Below, piece by piece: positions 16,342 through 25,416 of a DNA stretch of 64,000 nucleotides. How positions within the stretch are numbered: the stretch's first letter is position 1; each line of letters opens with the position of its first letter. The notes under the pieces were generated by a model that was given only the letters and a program-made list of their open reading frames with translations, was not told the origin of the DNA and did no database searches. The position numbers and the translations under genes were made by a program. The DNA comes from Dechloromonas hortensis (GTDB taxonomy: Bacteria > Pseudomonadota > Gammaproteobacteria > Burkholderiales > Rhodocyclaceae), in contig NZ_SSSQ01000002.1 in NCBI RefSeq assembly GCF_009469765.1, forward strand, positions 577,298-641,297, read 5' to 3'.

Positions 16342-16776
16342 TCATGGATTGTCGGCTTGCACGCAAATGACCGGGACACTGGTCATTTGCAGCACTTTTC
16401 GGGTCACCGAGCCAAGCGCCAGCCCGGCAATGCCGCCCAGGCCTCGCGTCCCCATCACGATGCTGTCGCAGCCGAGTTCATTGGCCAGCGCAACGATGCT
16501 CCGTGCCGTATCGCCCAGCCTGACATGGACATGGTGGGCGATGCCGGCTGCTGTGAGGGCGTGCCGCACGCTGTTCATGGCCATGTTGGCCCGGGCTGCC
16601 AGCCGGGTTTCGATCGCTTCGGGTTCCAGGCCGTGGGCTTGGCCTTTGAGCGGTTCGGGCTCGATATTGGCGACATGCACCTCCAGCGGCCCGTGCATCT
16701 GGACGAAATCGATCAGGTAACGGGCGGCGGCAAACGAGTGCTTTGAGCCATCGACCGGTAATAGCACCTTGCGCAT
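16342..16776 (-). CDS. Universal stress protein (UspA family)
   Basis: A 144-residue single-domain universal stress protein. It begins MRKVLLPVDGSKHSFAAARY, with the acidic ATP-site residue of the first strand, and ends with the nucleotide-binding motif GTRGLGGIAGLALGSVTRKV (G-x2-G-x9-G-S). Such proteins are induced under starvation or anaerobiosis; the target is unknown. I chose the ATG at 16776 because CAGGAGGAGGAC precedes it immediately. It is divergent from nifE and shares the intergenic region that holds the NifA site. Confidence 0.88.
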   Translation of the reverse strand: MRKVLLPVDGSKHSFAAARYLIDFVQMHGPLEVHVANIEPEPLKGQAHGLEPEAIETRLAARANMAMNSVRHALTAAGIAHHVHVRLGDTARSIVALANELGCDSIVMGTRGLGGIAGLALGSVTRKVLQMTSVPVICVQADNP

Positions 16777-16876
16777 GTCCTCCTCCTGGTTCGGGCGTGG
16801 CGGCAAATCTGCCAGCCCTTGCTTTCACTGTAGAACGCCAGTCGGCAGGGGGCAATTGTCGGGGGAGAGCGGCGCT

Positions 16877-16892
16877 TGTCGCCTTTGCGACA
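16877..16892. promoter_or_regulatory. NifA upstream activator sequence for nifE operon
   Basis: TGTCGCCTTTGCGACA is a perfect TGT-N10-ACA palindrome nearly identical to the site at 5320. It lies 45 bases upstream of the -24 element at 16937, closer than is usual for NifA sites, in an AT-rich spacer that could bend. Confidence 0.82.
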
Positions 16893-16935
16893 AACTTTTT
16901 CTTATTTTTATTCCAATAAAACAATGAATTAAAGG

Positions 16936-16951
16936 TGGCACTCGTCTTGCT
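16936..16951 (+). promoter_or_regulatory. Sigma-54 (-24/-12) promoter of nifE operon
   Basis: TGGCACTCGTCTTGCT matches the TGGCAC-N5-TTGCW consensus at every defined base, with GG at 16937-16938 and GC at 16949-16950. The nifE ATG follows 30 bases downstream. Confidence 0.88.
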
Positions 16952-16980
16952 AATTGCTAACCAGACCTCTGGAGAACAGC

Positions 16981-18381
16981 ATGAAAGCCAGCGAAATCCA
17001 GGCTCTGCTCGACGAGCCAGCCTGTAGCCACAACAAGAAGGAAAAGTCCGGGTGCGCCAAGCCCAAACCCGGTGCCACGGCCGGTGGCTGCTCCTTCGAC
17101 GGCGCGCAGATCGCGCTGCTGCCGATTGCCGACGTGGCCCACATCGTCCATGGCCCGATCGCCTGTGCCGGTTCCTCCTGGGACAACCGCGGCACGCGCT
17201 CTTCCGGCGCCACCCTGTACCGCATCGGCATGACTACCGACCTCTCGGAAACCGATGTCGTCATGGGGCGCGGCGAGAAGCGGCTGTTCCATGCCATCAA
17301 GCAGGCCATCGACAGCTATTCGCCGGCCGCAGTCTTCGTCTATAACACCTGCGTCACCGCGCTGATCGGCGATGACGTCGAGGCCGTCTGCCGCGCATCC
17401 ACTGAACGGAGCGGCATCCCGGTCGTGCCGGTCGATGCAGCCGGTTTCTACGGCACCAAGAATCTCGGCAACCGGCTGGCCGGCGAGGCGATGTTCAAGC
17501 ACGTCATCGGCACCGCCGAACCGGCCCCGGCCGCACCGCGTGCCGACGGCCTGCCGACCTACGATGTCAATCTGATCGGCGAGTACAACATTGCCGGCGA
17601 GTTCTGGCACGTGGCGCCGCTCTTCGACGAACTCGGCCTGCGCATCCTCTGCACGCTGTCCGGCGACTCGCGCTTCCATGAAGTGCAGACCATGCATCGG
17701 GCCCGGGTCAATATGGTGGTCTGCGCCAAGGCGCTGCTCAACGTGGCGCGCAAGATGGAAGACAGCTTCGGCATTCCTTTCTTCGAAGGCAGTTTCTACG
17801 GCGTGCAGGACGTTTCCAACGCGCTGCGCGACTTCGCCCGCCTGATCGGCGACCCGGATCTGACGGCGCGGACCGAGGCGGTGATCGCCCGCGAGGAAGC
17901 CAGGGCGCACGCCGCCCTCGAACCCTGGCGCGCCCGCCTAAAAGACAAGCGCGTGCTGCTCTACACCGGCGGCGTCAAGTCGTGGTCCATCGTTTCGGCC
18001 TTGCAGGATCTCGGTCTGAAAGTCGTCGCCACCGGCACCAACAAGTCAACCGAAGAGGACAAGGCGCGCATCCGCGAGCTGATGGGCGAGGAAACCAAGA
18101 TGATTACCGACGGTAGCCCGAAAGCCTTGCTGGCGACCTACCACGAGTACCAGGCTGACATCCTGATCGCCGGTGGCCGCAATCTCTATACGGCGCTCAA
18201 GGCGCGGATTCCCTTCCTCGACATCAACCAGGAGCGCGAATTCGGCTACGCCGGCTACAGCGGCATGGTCGAACTGGCACGGCAACTGGCCCTGTCGATG
18301 GAAAGCCCGGTCTGGCAGGCGGTGCGCAAACCGGCACCGTGGGCCAAGCAGAGCGGTCCAGGCAGCGTGCTGGCGGCTTGA
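16981..18381 (+). CDS. nifE: Nitrogenase FeMo-cofactor scaffold protein NifE
   Basis: A 466-residue subunit of the NifEN scaffold, on which the FeMo-cofactor precursor matures before transfer to NifDK. It resembles Nif[19 protein letters not shown] and [17 protein letters not shown] are the conserved Cys-containing regions, and further Cys residues near residues 124 and 226 could ligate clusters. The N-terminus carries a short Cys/Lys-rich stretch ([11 protein letters not shown]). CTGGAG precedes the ATG. It is first in a long operon behind a consensus sigma-54 promoter and NifA site. Confidence 0.96.
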   Translation: MKASEIQALLDEPACSHNKKEKSGCAKPKPGATAGGCSFDGAQIALLPIADVAHIVHGPIACAGSSWDNRGTRSSGATLYRIGMTTDLSETDVVMGRGEKRLFHAIKQAIDSYSPAAVFVYNTCVTALIGDDVEAVCRASTERSGIPVVPVDAAGFYGTKNLGNRLAGEAMFKHVIGTAEPAPAAPRADGLPTYDVNLIGEYNIAGEFWHVAPLFDELGLRILCTLSGDSRFHEVQTMHRARVNMVVCAKALLNVARKMEDSFGIPFFEGSFYGVQDVSNALRDFARLIGDPDLTARTEAVIAREEARAHAALEPWRARLKDKRVLLYTGGVKSWSIVSALQDLGLKVVATGTNKSTEEDKARIRELMGEETKMITDGSPKALLATYHEYQADILIAGGRNLYTALKARIPFLDINQEREFGYAGYSGMVELARQLALSMESPVWQAVRKPAPWAKQSGPGSVLAA

Positions 18382-18391
18382 GGAGAACGAC

Positions 18392-19801
18392 ATGGCAGAA
18401 ATCGTCCAATCCAAGAAAGCGCTGGCGGTCAATCCGCTCAAGGTCAGCCAGCCGATCGGTGCTTCGCTCGCCTTCCTCGGCCTCGCCCGCAGCCTGCCGC
18501 TGATGCATGGTTCGCAGGGCTGCACCGCCTTCGGCAAGGTCTTCTTCGTGCGCCACTTCCGCGAACCGATTCCGCTGCAGACGACGGCGATGGATCAGGT
18601 ATCGACCATCATGGGCGCCGACGAGAACATCATCGAGGCGCTGCGCACGCTGTCCGACAAGAGCAAGCCGGACATCATCGGTCTGGTCACCACCGGTCTC
18701 TCGGAAACCCAGGGCACCGACATTCGCCGGGCACTGCGCGACTTCCGCACGGCGCACCCGGAATTCGCCCACGTCGCCGTCGTCCCGGTCAATACGCCGG
18801 ATTATGTAGGTTGCCTGGAGAGCGGCTATGCGCTGGCCATCGAATCGCTGATCGAAACGCTGGTCCCGGAAAGCAATTGCGTCGGCAAGCGGCCGAAGCA
18901 GGTCAATGTACTGGCCTCGGCCATGCTGACGCCGGGCGATATCGAGGCGATCAAGGAGTGGGTCGAGGCTTTCGGCCTGCGTCCGATCGTCGTGCCGGAC
19001 ATCGGCGATTCGCTCGATGGTCATCTGGTCGAAGCCGAGACCTCTTCGCTGACCCTCGGCGGGACGCCACGCTCGGAAATCGAGATCATGGGCGAGTCGA
19101 CCGCCAGCCTGGTGGTCGGCCCCTCCCTGAACAAGGCGGCCGACATCCTGAAGAAGCGGACCGGGGTGCCCGACTACCGTTTCGCCGGCCTGCTCGGCCT
19201 CGACGATTGCGACGCCTTCACGCAGGCACTGGCCGAGATTTCCGGCAAGCCGGTGCCGGCGAAGGTCGAGCGCCATCGTGCCCAGTTGCAGGATGCGATG
19301 GTCGATTGCCATTTCATGGTCGGTTTCGCCCGCGTTGCGCTGGCCGCTGACCCCGATCTGCTCGGCATGCAGGTTCGTTTTCTGACCGGCATGGGAGCCG
19401 AAGTGGTCAGCGCGGTCAGCCCGCACAAACACGAAAGCCTGGCCAGCCTGCCGATCGAGAAAGTCGTCATCGGCGATCTGGAAGACATGGAAAAGCAGGC
19501 GAGGGCGGCTGATGCGCAATTCATCATCGCCAACTCGCACGCCGCCGAAACGGCGCACCGACTCGGCCTGCCGCTGCTGCGCGCCGGCTTCCCGCAGTAC
19601 GACCACGTGGGCGGTTATGCCCGCACCTGGGTGGGTTACCGCGGCACGCGGCAAGCCCTGTTCGATCTCGCCAACCTGATGCTGGGACAACACCATGAAC
19701 TCGAACCCTATCGATCAATCTACTGGGCCGCTGACCGGGATGAACTCGGCGCCGGCAAACAACATGTCCTCTCGTCGTCTGCAACTGGTCTGGTCCATTA
19801 A
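18392..19801 (+). CDS. nifN: Nitrogenase FeMo-cofactor scaffold protein NifN
   Basis: A 469-residue NifK-like partner of Nif[21 protein letters not shown] and [15 protein letters not shown] are the NifN/NifK signature, with the conserved Cys of the bridging cluster. GAGGAGAACGAC precedes the ATG, 10 nt after the nifE stop. The last 107 bases overlap the predicted start of nifX in another frame. Either nifN has an extended C-terminus or nifX starts later; both readings keep intact family domains. Confidence 0.95.
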   Translation: MAEIVQSKKALAVNPLKVSQPIGASLAFLGLARSLPLMHGSQGCTAFGKVFFVRHFREPIPLQTTAMDQVSTIMGADENIIEALRTLSDKSKPDIIGLVTTGLSETQGTDIRRALRDFRTAHPEFAHVAVVPVNTPDYVGCLESGYALAIESLIETLVPESNCVGKRPKQVNVLASAMLTPGDIEAIKEWVEAFGLRPIVVPDIGDSLDGHLVEAETSSLTLGGTPRSEIEIMGESTASLVVGPSLNKAADILKKRTGVPDYRFAGLLGLDDCDAFTQALAEISGKPVPAKVERHRAQLQDAMVDCHFMVGFARVALAADPDLLGMQVRFLTGMGAEVVSAVSPHKHESLASLPIEKVVIGDLEDMEKQARAADAQFIIANSHAAETAHRLGLPLLRAGFPQYDHVGGYARTWVGYRGTRQALFDLANLMLGQHHELEPYRSIYWAADRDELGAGKQHVLSSSATGLVH

Positions 19802-20243
19802 GCAGGAGCCGGAAGCCGTGATCAAGGTCGCTTTCGCCTCGACCGACCGGACCCGGGTCAATCAGCACTTCGGTGCCGCCGAGGGGTTTGTCGTCTATGA
19901 CGTGACACCGGAAAAGGCGACGCTGGTCGGCGTCGCTGAATTCGCCGAAGAGGCGATGGATGGCAACGAAGACAAGCTCGCCGTCAAAGTCGATTTTCTC
20001 GAAGGCTGCGCCGCCGTCTATGTCATGGCGATTGGCGCCTCGGCGATCAAGAAATTGATGGCCAAGGGCGTGCAGCCGATCCGGATCAACGAGGTTGATG
20101 CGGTCGACGACCTGCTGGGCGAGATTTCCAAGGCGATGAGCGAAGGTGGCGTGGCCTGGATCGACCGCGCTATTGCCGCCCAGACCAAGGCCAAGACCGA
20201 GGACCGCTTCGCCAGTATGGAAGAAGAGGGGTGGGAAGGATGA
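19695..20243 (+). CDS. nifX: Nitrogen fixation protein NifX
   Basis: A FeMo-cofactor and precursor carrier of the NifX/NafY/NifB-C family (182 residues from this start). [21 protein letters not shown] is the conserved N-terminal strand and His-containing loop. The start is uncertain. The ATG at 19695 overlaps nifN by 107 bases, and in-frame ATGs at 19740 and 19764 (MSSRRLQL) fit known NifX lengths better. The stop overlaps the next ATG by 4 bases. The tail after residue 150 is charged and probably unstructured. Confidence 0.9.
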   Translation: MNSNPIDQSTGPLTGMNSAPANNMSSRRLQLVWSIKQEPEAVIKVAFASTDRTRVNQHFGAAEGFVVYDVTPEKATLVGVAEFAEEAMDGNEDKLAVKVDFLEGCAAVYVMAIGASAIKKLMAKGVQPIRINEVDAVDDLLGEISKAMSEGGVAWIDRAIAAQTKAKTEDRFASMEEEGWEG

Positions 20244-20710
20244 GCGCCCATCTGATCGAACACCGCGGCATCGTCCAGCGTATCGAAGGCGGCAAGGCGA
20301 TTGTCGCCATGGAAACGGCCGGCTGCTCGTCCTGCGGCCAGGGCGGCAACTGCGGCATCGGCAAGATGGCCAGCGGCCGCGCCGCCACCTTGCTGTCGCT
20401 GCCGACGACGGCCAATCTGAAGGCTGGCGACGTCGTCTGCATCAGCTTGCCGCAAAGCCGGCTGACCCTTTCCGCGCTGCTCGGCTATCTCTTCCCGGCC
20501 TTTGCCATGCTGCTCGGCGCCGGACTCGGCGCGACGCTGCAAGGCAGCGACGCGGCGACGGCAGTCGGCGGCATTGCCGGCTTCCTCGGGGCCTTGGCCA
20601 TCGCCCGGGTCGTCATCGGCCTGATTCCCGGGCTTTTGCCGGCGCCGCAACTCATTCCCGTTTCAAACCAATCCAATGCTTCACAACAGGAGTTCCACCA
20701 TGAGCGCTGA
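20240..20710 (+). CDS. RseC/SoxR-reducing family membrane protein in the nif operon
   Basis: A 156-residue protein with an N-terminal domain containing C29-x2-C32-x5-C38 (GCSSCGQGGNC) and two membrane helices (about 77-98 and 108-133). That is the architecture of RseC, which in E. coli works with the Rnf homologue RsxABCDGE to keep SoxR reduced. Here it lies inside the nifENX operon rather than beside rnf, translationally coupled to nifX (ATGA) and with GGAAGG before the ATG. A role in coupling Rnf-derived electrons to a nif factor is inference. Confidence 0.8.
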   Translation: MSAHLIEHRGIVQRIEGGKAIVAMETAGCSSCGQGGNCGIGKMASGRAATLLSLPTTANLKAGDVVCISLPQSRLTLSALLGYLFPAFAMLLGAGLGATLQGSDAATAVGGIAGFLGALAIARVVIGLIPGLLPAPQLIPVSNQSNASQQEFHHER

Positions 20711-21149
20711 TCCCATCTTCGAAACCGACTTCGTCAAGGAAATGGCCCGCCAGATGCGCGCGCTGGACACCTACGGCACCTACACCGGCTGGACGGTCGA
20801 GAAAATCCTCGATCCGTATGTCCTGACCAAGGAACGCAAGGCGGAAATTCCGCTGATCGGCGACCCGGACGATGAAACCATTTCCCGCGTCAAGGCGTTC
20901 TACAACGCCATCGCCGTGCTGATCGAGAAGGAATGCAAGCTGCTGGCGGTGCCGCTGGTCCATCTGACCCACGAAGGTTTCGGTCGGGCGCTGATCACCG
21001 TCGGCAAGCTGGTCGCCGTCGATCGCACCCTGCGCGACGTGCATCGCTTCGGCTTTGCCAGCCTCTCCAAGATGAAGGACGAAGCCGACAAGATCCTCGG
21101 CGTCGCCATCGAACGCATCGGCCAGAACTCGGCCGTCGCCGGTCTGTAA
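20700..21149 (+). CDS. NifX-associated nitrogen fixation protein (DUF269)
   Basis: A 149-residue protein of the DUF269 family, consistently found directly downstream of nifX and required in some diazotrophs. The sequence FVKEMARQMRALDTYGTYTGW and the Lys/Asp-rich region after it are typical. CAGGAG lies 7 nt before the ATG, and the gene overlaps the preceding stop by 11 bases. Its biochemical function is not established; a role in FeMo-cofactor trafficking is presumed from gene neighbourhood. Confidence 0.9.
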   Translation: MSADPIFETDFVKEMARQMRALDTYGTYTGWTVEKILDPYVLTKERKAEIPLIGDPDDETISRVKAFYNAIAVLIEKECKLLAVPLVHLTHEGFGRALITVGKLVAVDRTLRDVHRFGFASLSKMKDEADKILGVAIERIGQNSAVAGL

Positions 21150-21161
21150 GGGGAGGGCGGC

Positions 21162-21380
21162 ATGACCGATGAAGAGCTCGCCGCCCTCGACAAGGAAGTG
21201 AAGAAGTTGAAGCGCATCGCTTCCGAATGGGCCTCGCAAATGCACGATTTGGTGGAGGACCGCCTGCCGGCGGCCTACCACGAGATTCCCGAACTTTCCC
21301 AATCCACCTTTGACGCCTGCAAGGCCTGGGCCGAGGCCAACAAGCGCCTGGCCGCCGCGCAGAAAGGACTCCCCGCATGA
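21162..21380 (+). CDS. DUF683 / CCE_0567-family nif-associated helical protein
   Basis: A 72-residue, highly charged, mostly helical protein of the DUF683 family, which usually lies between the DUF269 gene and a nif ferredoxin gene. LDKEVKKLKRIASEWASQMHDLVEDRLP suggests a coiled coil or helical hairpin. GGGGAGGG lies just before the ATG, and the stop overlaps the fdxB ATG. A cyanobacterial member was described structurally as a metalloprotein; its role in nitrogen fixation is unknown. Confidence 0.85.
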   Translation: MTDEELAALDKEVKKLKRIASEWASQMHDLVEDRLPAAYHEIPELSQSTFDACKAWAEANKRLAAAQKGLPA

Positions 21381-21646
21381 TTACCGGACTCACCCGCGGC
21401 GGCGCCGAATGGACGCCGCAATTCGCCACCCATCTCGACCAGTCCAAGTGCATCGGCTGCGGCCGCTGCTACAAGGTCTGCCCGCGCAATGTCCTCGATC
21501 TGGTCGAGCGCGAACTCGATGATGACAACGATGACGAAGACGACAACATGATGGTGATGTCGCTGGCCAATGCGATGGATTGCATCGGCTGCGGCTCCTG
21601 CGGTCGCGTCTGTCCAAAAGACTGCTACACCTACGCGCCGGCCTGA
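21377..21646 (+). CDS. fdxB: Nif-specific ferredoxin III (FdxB)
   Basis: An 89-residue ferredoxin with two 4Fe-4S motifs, CIGCGRCYKVCP (about residues 25-36) and CIGCGSCGRVCP (about 71-82). They are separated by an acidic stretch rich in Asp (about 50-60), which could favour docking to a basic partner. It is a candidate electron carrier for nitrogenase assembly or for Rnf-driven reduction. Its ATG overlaps the previous stop by 4 bases. Confidence 0.92.
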   Translation: MITGLTRGGAEWTPQFATHLDQSKCIGCGRCYKVCPRNVLDLVERELDDDNDDEDDNMMVMSLANAMDCIGCGSCGRVCPKDCYTYAPA

Positions 21647-21751
21647 GTCGGCGGGCGCTGTTCGGCACTGGGGTTTCGGGGTTTCCGCTCGCTTGGAACG
21701 CCCCGGGCCTCGGCGTTGGCGGTGCCTGATGAATGGCGAAGGGAAGCAAAT

Positions 21752-22099
21752 ATGAACCCAGGGATTCCTGATTCATCGATCGGCGAAGCGGTCTGTAATG
21801 CGCTGCGCAGCCAGGTGAGCAAGCTCGGACTGAGCATCGGCGACGAGCCGGTCTGGGCCGAGGCGGCCTTCGAGGAAACGACCGACCCGTTTTCGCAGGA
21901 GATCAGCGTGATCGCCTACTGGCGCGGCGGGGCGCGTTTCGGCAAGGCGACCTTCTTTCCCGATGGTCGAATCTTTGCCGAGTACCAGGTCTTGTTGCCA
22001 CATCCTGAAAAGGCGGGCAGTTACGTGGATTCCGTGCAAATCTGGGGGCGACCGCAGCAATTGCGCGGCGAGGCCGTGCTGGCCGAGTACGCGACCTAA
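21752..22099 (+). CDS. Unknown nif-operon protein A
   Basis: A 115-residue soluble protein whose family I do not recognise. The sequence alternates short strands and helices (GDEPVWAEAAFEE, ISVIAYWRGGARFGKATFFPDGRIFAEYQVL) and looks like a small alpha/beta domain with no Cys. It is cotranscribed with the nifE operon, 105 bases after fdxB and 3 bases before the next gene. GAAGGG lies 7 nt before the ATG. GC content matches its neighbours, so it is probably a long-standing member of the cluster. Confidence 0.7.
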   Translation: MNPGIPDSSIGEAVCNALRSQVSKLGLSIGDEPVWAEAAFEETTDPFSQEISVIAYWRGGARFGKATFFPDGRIFAEYQVLLPHPEKAGSYVDSVQIWGRPQQLRGEAVLAEYAT

Positions 22100-22102
22100 G
22101 CG

Positions 22103-22519
22103 ATGCCCGCCTCGCCCCGCCTGATCCTGCTCCATAAACATGGCACCAGCGGTCGTCTCCGTTTCCTCTGCCTGAGTTCGGGCGTCGTTGCTTTTCAGCC
22201 GCTGCCGGCCTTGGCGGCGCTGCGCGACGAGGACTATTCGCCGACGCTGCAGTTCCATCCGACGGCGCTTGTCCGCCAGGCGGAAATCCATCTCGGGCTG
22301 CCGGAAGGCGGCATCGAGCCGATCGCCGAGTTCCAGGCCTGGGTCGATACCCCGGCCGGCGATGTGCCGGTGCTGCTCGCTGCCTTTACCGGTATCGACC
22401 CGCCTTTTGCGGCGGCCGAGCGAATCGGCAGCCGCTTCATCGCGATTACCGAATCCCGTCAGTTGAGCGAGCTCGAACGCAATCTGCTGCGTCGGGCCTA
22501 CCAACACGCTTTGGGGTGA
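22103..22519 (+). CDS. Unknown nif-operon protein B
   Basis: A 138-residue protein of unknown family. It begins MPASPRLILLHKHGTSGRLRF, contains a predicted beta-rich core with a run of acidic and proline residues (about 40-95), and ends in a helical segment (LSELERNLLRRAYQHAL). No catalytic motif, Cys cluster or membrane segment is visible. It lies 3 bases after the preceding gene and is last in the nifE operon. Its stop is directly followed by the NifA site of the iscA operon. Confidence 0.7.
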   Translation: MPASPRLILLHKHGTSGRLRFLCLSSGVVAFQPLPALAALRDEDYSPTLQFHPTALVRQAEIHLGLPEGGIEPIAEFQAWVDTPAGDVPVLLAAFTGIDPPFAAAERIGSRFIAITESRQLSELERNLLRRAYQHALG

Positions 22520-22520
22520 T

Positions 22521-22536
22521 TGTCGCAAAAGCGACA
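22521..22536. promoter_or_regulatory. NifA upstream activator sequence for iscA-nifUS
   Basis: TGTCGCAAAAGCGACA is a perfect TGT-N10-ACA palindrome, 57 bases upstream of the -24 element at 22594. Confidence 0.82.
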
Positions 22537-22592
22537 AAGCGTTGCGCTGCAACAATTCAATGAATTCAGTAGCTTAGTTGTTTCCTGGAACA

Positions 22593-22608
22593 TGGCACAG
22601 GGCTTGCA
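22593..22608 (+). promoter_or_regulatory. Sigma-54 (-24/-12) promoter of iscA-nifU-nifS
   Basis: TGGCACAGGGCTTGCA matches the consensus at all defined bases, with GG at 22594-22595 and GC at 22606-22607. It lies 32 bases before the iscA-type ATG. Confidence 0.88.
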
Positions 22609-22640
22609 ATGAATAGCCCATCTACTCTGGGAGAATCGCC

Positions 22641-22964
22641 ATGATCAATCTGACCCCCGCTGCTGTAAAAGCTGTTCAACGCTTTATCCGTGGTTCCGAA
22701 ACGCCGGTTGCCGGCTTGCGCCTGGTCATTTCCGGTGGCGGCTGCTCCGGCCTGCAGTACGGCATGAAGCTCGAAGCCGAGAAGGCAGACGACGACTGGG
22801 AGCTGGAAGTCGAAGGTGTCAAGCTGCTGGTTGACCCGATGACTTTCCCGATGATCGACAACGTCAATATCGACTTCGTCGATACGCTGACCCACACCGG
22901 TTTCAAGTTCGACAACCCCAACGCCAGCTCGCAGTGTTCCTGCGGCTCTTCATTCTCGGTCTAA
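22641..22964 (+). CDS. IscA/HesB-type iron-sulfur assembly protein (nif-associated)
   Basis: A 107-residue A-type carrier protein that receives and delivers Fe-S clusters or iron. The three conserved cysteines are present: Cys35 (SGGGCSGLQYGM) and Cys99/Cys101 (QCSCGSSF). CTGGGAG lies before the ATG. It leads the NifA-type operon iscA-nifU-nifS, so it is the nif-dedicated copy (often called iscA-nif) rather than a housekeeping one. Confidence 0.92.
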   Translation: MINLTPAAVKAVQRFIRGSETPVAGLRLVISGGGCSGLQYGMKLEAEKADDDWELEVEGVKLLVDPMTFPMIDNVNIDFVDTLTHTGFKFDNPNASSQCSCGSSFSV

Positions 22965-22976
22965 GGAGCGCACGCC

Positions 22977-23873
22977 ATGTGGGAATACTCTGACAAGGTT
23001 CGTGAACATTTCTTCAATCCGCGCAACTCCGGCCCGCTGGAAGAGGCGAACGGCATCGGTGATGTCGGTTCCATCCAGTGCGGCGATGCGCTGCGCCTGA
23101 TGCTCAAGGTCGAGCCGGAGACCGAGATCATCCAGGATGCGCACTTCCAGACTTTCGGCTGCGGCTCGGCCATTGCCTCTTCGTCGGCGCTGACCGAGAT
23201 GATCAAGGGCATGACGCTGGATCAGGCGCTCGAAGTCTCGAACCAGAACATCGCCGACTACCTCGACGGTCTGCCGCCGGAAAAGATGCACTGTTCGGTA
23301 ATGGGCCGTGAAGCCCTGCAGGCCGCCATCGCCAACTACCGTGGCGAGGAGTGGTCGGACGATCACGAAGAGGGCGCGCTGATCTGCAAGTGTTTCGCCA
23401 TCGACGCGGTGATGATCGAGGACGTGGTCAAGGCCAACAACCTGAACACGGTCGAGGAAGTGACCTTCTACACCAAGGCGGGCGGCGGTTGTGCGGCATG
23501 CCACGAGGGGATCGAGGAAATTCTCGCCAAGGTCATGGCCGACCGTGCCGGCCCGGGCGAAGTCTCGCCGCCACCAGCCTGCCCGGCGACGCCGGAAGCC
23601 CCGAAGCCGCCGGCCAAGAAGCTGTCGATCGTCGAGAAGATCAAGAAGATCGAGGAAGTGCTGGAGTCGGTCCGCCCGATGCTGCAGCGCGACCACGGCG
23701 ATGTCGAACTGGCCGACGTGCAGGGCAAGAAAATCTACGTCCATCTGAAGGGCGCCTGCTCCGGTTGCATGATGGAAGCAGCGACCCTGGGCGGTATCCA
23801 GCAGAAGATGATCGAAACCCTGGGCGAACTGGTTCAGGTGCTGCCGTCATCGCACATGCCGGCCGAAGTCTGA
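22977..23873 (+). CDS. nifU: Fe-S cluster scaffold NifU
   Basis: A 298-residue three-domain scaffold. The N-terminal IscU-like domain has Cys35, Cys62 and Cys106. The central permanent [2Fe-2S] domain has CKC (137, 139) and CAAC (172, 175). After a Pro-rich linker (about 190-215), the C-terminal NifU domain has CSGC near residue 262. It assembles clusters with sulfur from NifS, whose gene follows. GGAG lies before the ATG. Confidence 0.96.
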   Translation: MWEYSDKVREHFFNPRNSGPLEEANGIGDVGSIQCGDALRLMLKVEPETEIIQDAHFQTFGCGSAIASSSALTEMIKGMTLDQALEVSNQNIADYLDGLPPEKMHCSVMGREALQAAIANYRGEEWSDDHEEGALICKCFAIDAVMIEDVVKANNLNTVEEVTFYTKAGGGCAACHEGIEEILAKVMADRAGPGEVSPPPACPATPEAPKPPAKKLSIVEKIKKIEEVLESVRPMLQRDHGDVELADVQGKKIYVHLKGACSGCMMEAATLGGIQQKMIETLGELVQVLPSSHMPAEV

Positions 23874-23917
23874 CCAGCAAGCCCCCAATCCCGACCGAAA
23901 ACGCAAAGGACAGCGCC

Positions 23918-25126
23918 ATGGACCCCATCTATCTGGACAACAACGCCACCACGCGCTGCGACCCTGCAGTGGTGGAAGCCATGCTCCCGTTCTTCACGGA
24001 GCATTTCGGCAACGCCTCGTCGATTCATGCCTTCGGCAGCGAAGTCGGCAAGGCCCTGAAGAAGGCCCGGGGCCAGGTGCAGGCGCTGCTCGGCGCCGAG
24101 CATGACTCGGAAATCATCTTCACCTCTTGCGGCACCGAGTCCGACTCGACCGCCATCCTGTCGGCGCTGAAGGCGCAGCCGGACCGCAATACAGTGATCA
24201 CCACCGTCGTCGAGCATCCGGCCATCCTGACGCTGTGCGAATGGCTGGAAAAGGAAGGCTACATCGTCCACAAGCTGAAGGTGGACAAGAAGGGCCGCAT
24301 CGATATCGACGAGTATCGTTCCCTGTTGAACGACCGGGTCGCCATCGTTTCGGTGATGTGGGCCAACAACGAAACCGGCACCATCTTCCCGGTCGAGCAG
24401 ATGGCCGAAATGGCGGCAGCCAAGGGCATCATGTTCCACACCGATGCGGTACAGGCCGTCGGCAAGATCCCCATCGATCTGAAGAACACCAAGATCGACA
24501 TGCTCTCGCTTTCCGGGCACAAGCTGCATGCGCCGAAAGGGATCGGCGTGCTCTACCTGCGTCGCGGTTGCCGCTTCCGCCCGCTGTTGCGCGGCGGTCA
24601 TCAGGAACGCGGTCGGCGGGCCGGTACCGAGAATTCGGCCTCCATCGTCGGCCTCGGCATGGCCTGCGAATTGGCCATGCAGCATATGGCCGAGGAGAAC
24701 ACCACGGTCAAGCGCCTGCGCGACAAGCTGGAAACCGGCATCCTGAGCCAGATCACGCATTGCTTCCCAACCGGCGACGTCAGCAACCGGCTGCCCAACA
24801 CCAGCAATATCGCCTTCGAATATATCGAGGGCGAGGCCATCCTGCTGCTCTTAAACAAGATGGGGATTGCCGGCAGCTCCGGTTCGGCCTGTACCTCCGG
24901 TTCGTTGGAGCCCTCGCACGTCATGCGCGCCATGGGCATTCCCTATACCGCAGCCCACGGCACCATCCGCTTCTCGCTGTCCCGCTACAACACCGAAGCC
25001 GAAGTCGACCGGGTGATCGAGGCCGTACCGCCGATCATCGCCCAACTGCGCAAGCTTTCGCCGTACTGGAACGACAAGGGCCCGGCCACCAATCCGGAAG
25101 CCGCTTTCGCCCCGACTTACGCCTGA
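23918..25126 (+). CDS. nifS: Cysteine desulfurase NifS
   Basis: A 402-residue PLP enzyme that converts cysteine to alanine and hands a persulfide to NifU. MDPIYLDNNATTRCDP is the typical start. The PLP lysine is Lys202 (LSGHKLHAPKG) and the catalytic cysteine is Cys325 (SSGSACTSGS). AAAGGA precedes the ATG, 44 bases after nifU. This class I enzyme is distinct from the SufS-like desulfurase at 60690. A terminator follows at 25161. Confidence 0.96.
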   Translation: MDPIYLDNNATTRCDPAVVEAMLPFFTEHFGNASSIHAFGSEVGKALKKARGQVQALLGAEHDSEIIFTSCGTESDSTAILSALKAQPDRNTVITTVVEHPAILTLCEWLEKEGYIVHKLKVDKKGRIDIDEYRSLLNDRVAIVSVMWANNETGTIFPVEQMAEMAAAKGIMFHTDAVQAVGKIPIDLKNTKIDMLSLSGHKLHAPKGIGVLYLRRGCRFRPLLRGGHQERGRRAGTENSASIVGLGMACELAMQHMAEENTTVKRLRDKLETGILSQITHCFPTGDVSNRLPNTSNIAFEYIEGEAILLLLNKMGIAGSSGSACTSGSLEPSHVMRAMGIPYTAAHGTIRFSLSRYNTEAEVDRVIEAVPPIIAQLRKLSPYWNDKGPATNPEAAFAPTYA

Positions 25127-25160
25127 CGGCAAACCGTCTCTCTCTGCAGTAACCTCGGTT

Positions 25161-25191
25161 AGCCCTGGAAGAAATTCCGGGGCTCTTTTTT
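25161..25191 (+). terminator. Rho-independent terminator after nifS
   Basis: A 10-bp stem AGCCCTGGAA/TTCCGGGGCT (one T-G wobble) with loop GAAA and a following CTTTTTT run. Confidence 0.88.
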
Positions 25192-25416
25192 GGCACATTT
25201 TCAGGACGGATTGGCGCCGGAGATCACCTCGGCTTCTTGTTCTTGAGAATTACCCTGTAAAATCCGCGCTGCAGCTTTTTCACCGCTTGCCTGATGGCTG
25301 GCGGTGATCCTCAAAGCAGCATTCTTGAAGCAGCGCAAACAGTTTGCCGATGTTCCTGCATACGCTTTGCGCCAAGGTTTGAAAGGGAGCCACGCTTCTC
25401 CTTGCTTCAAGCACAC

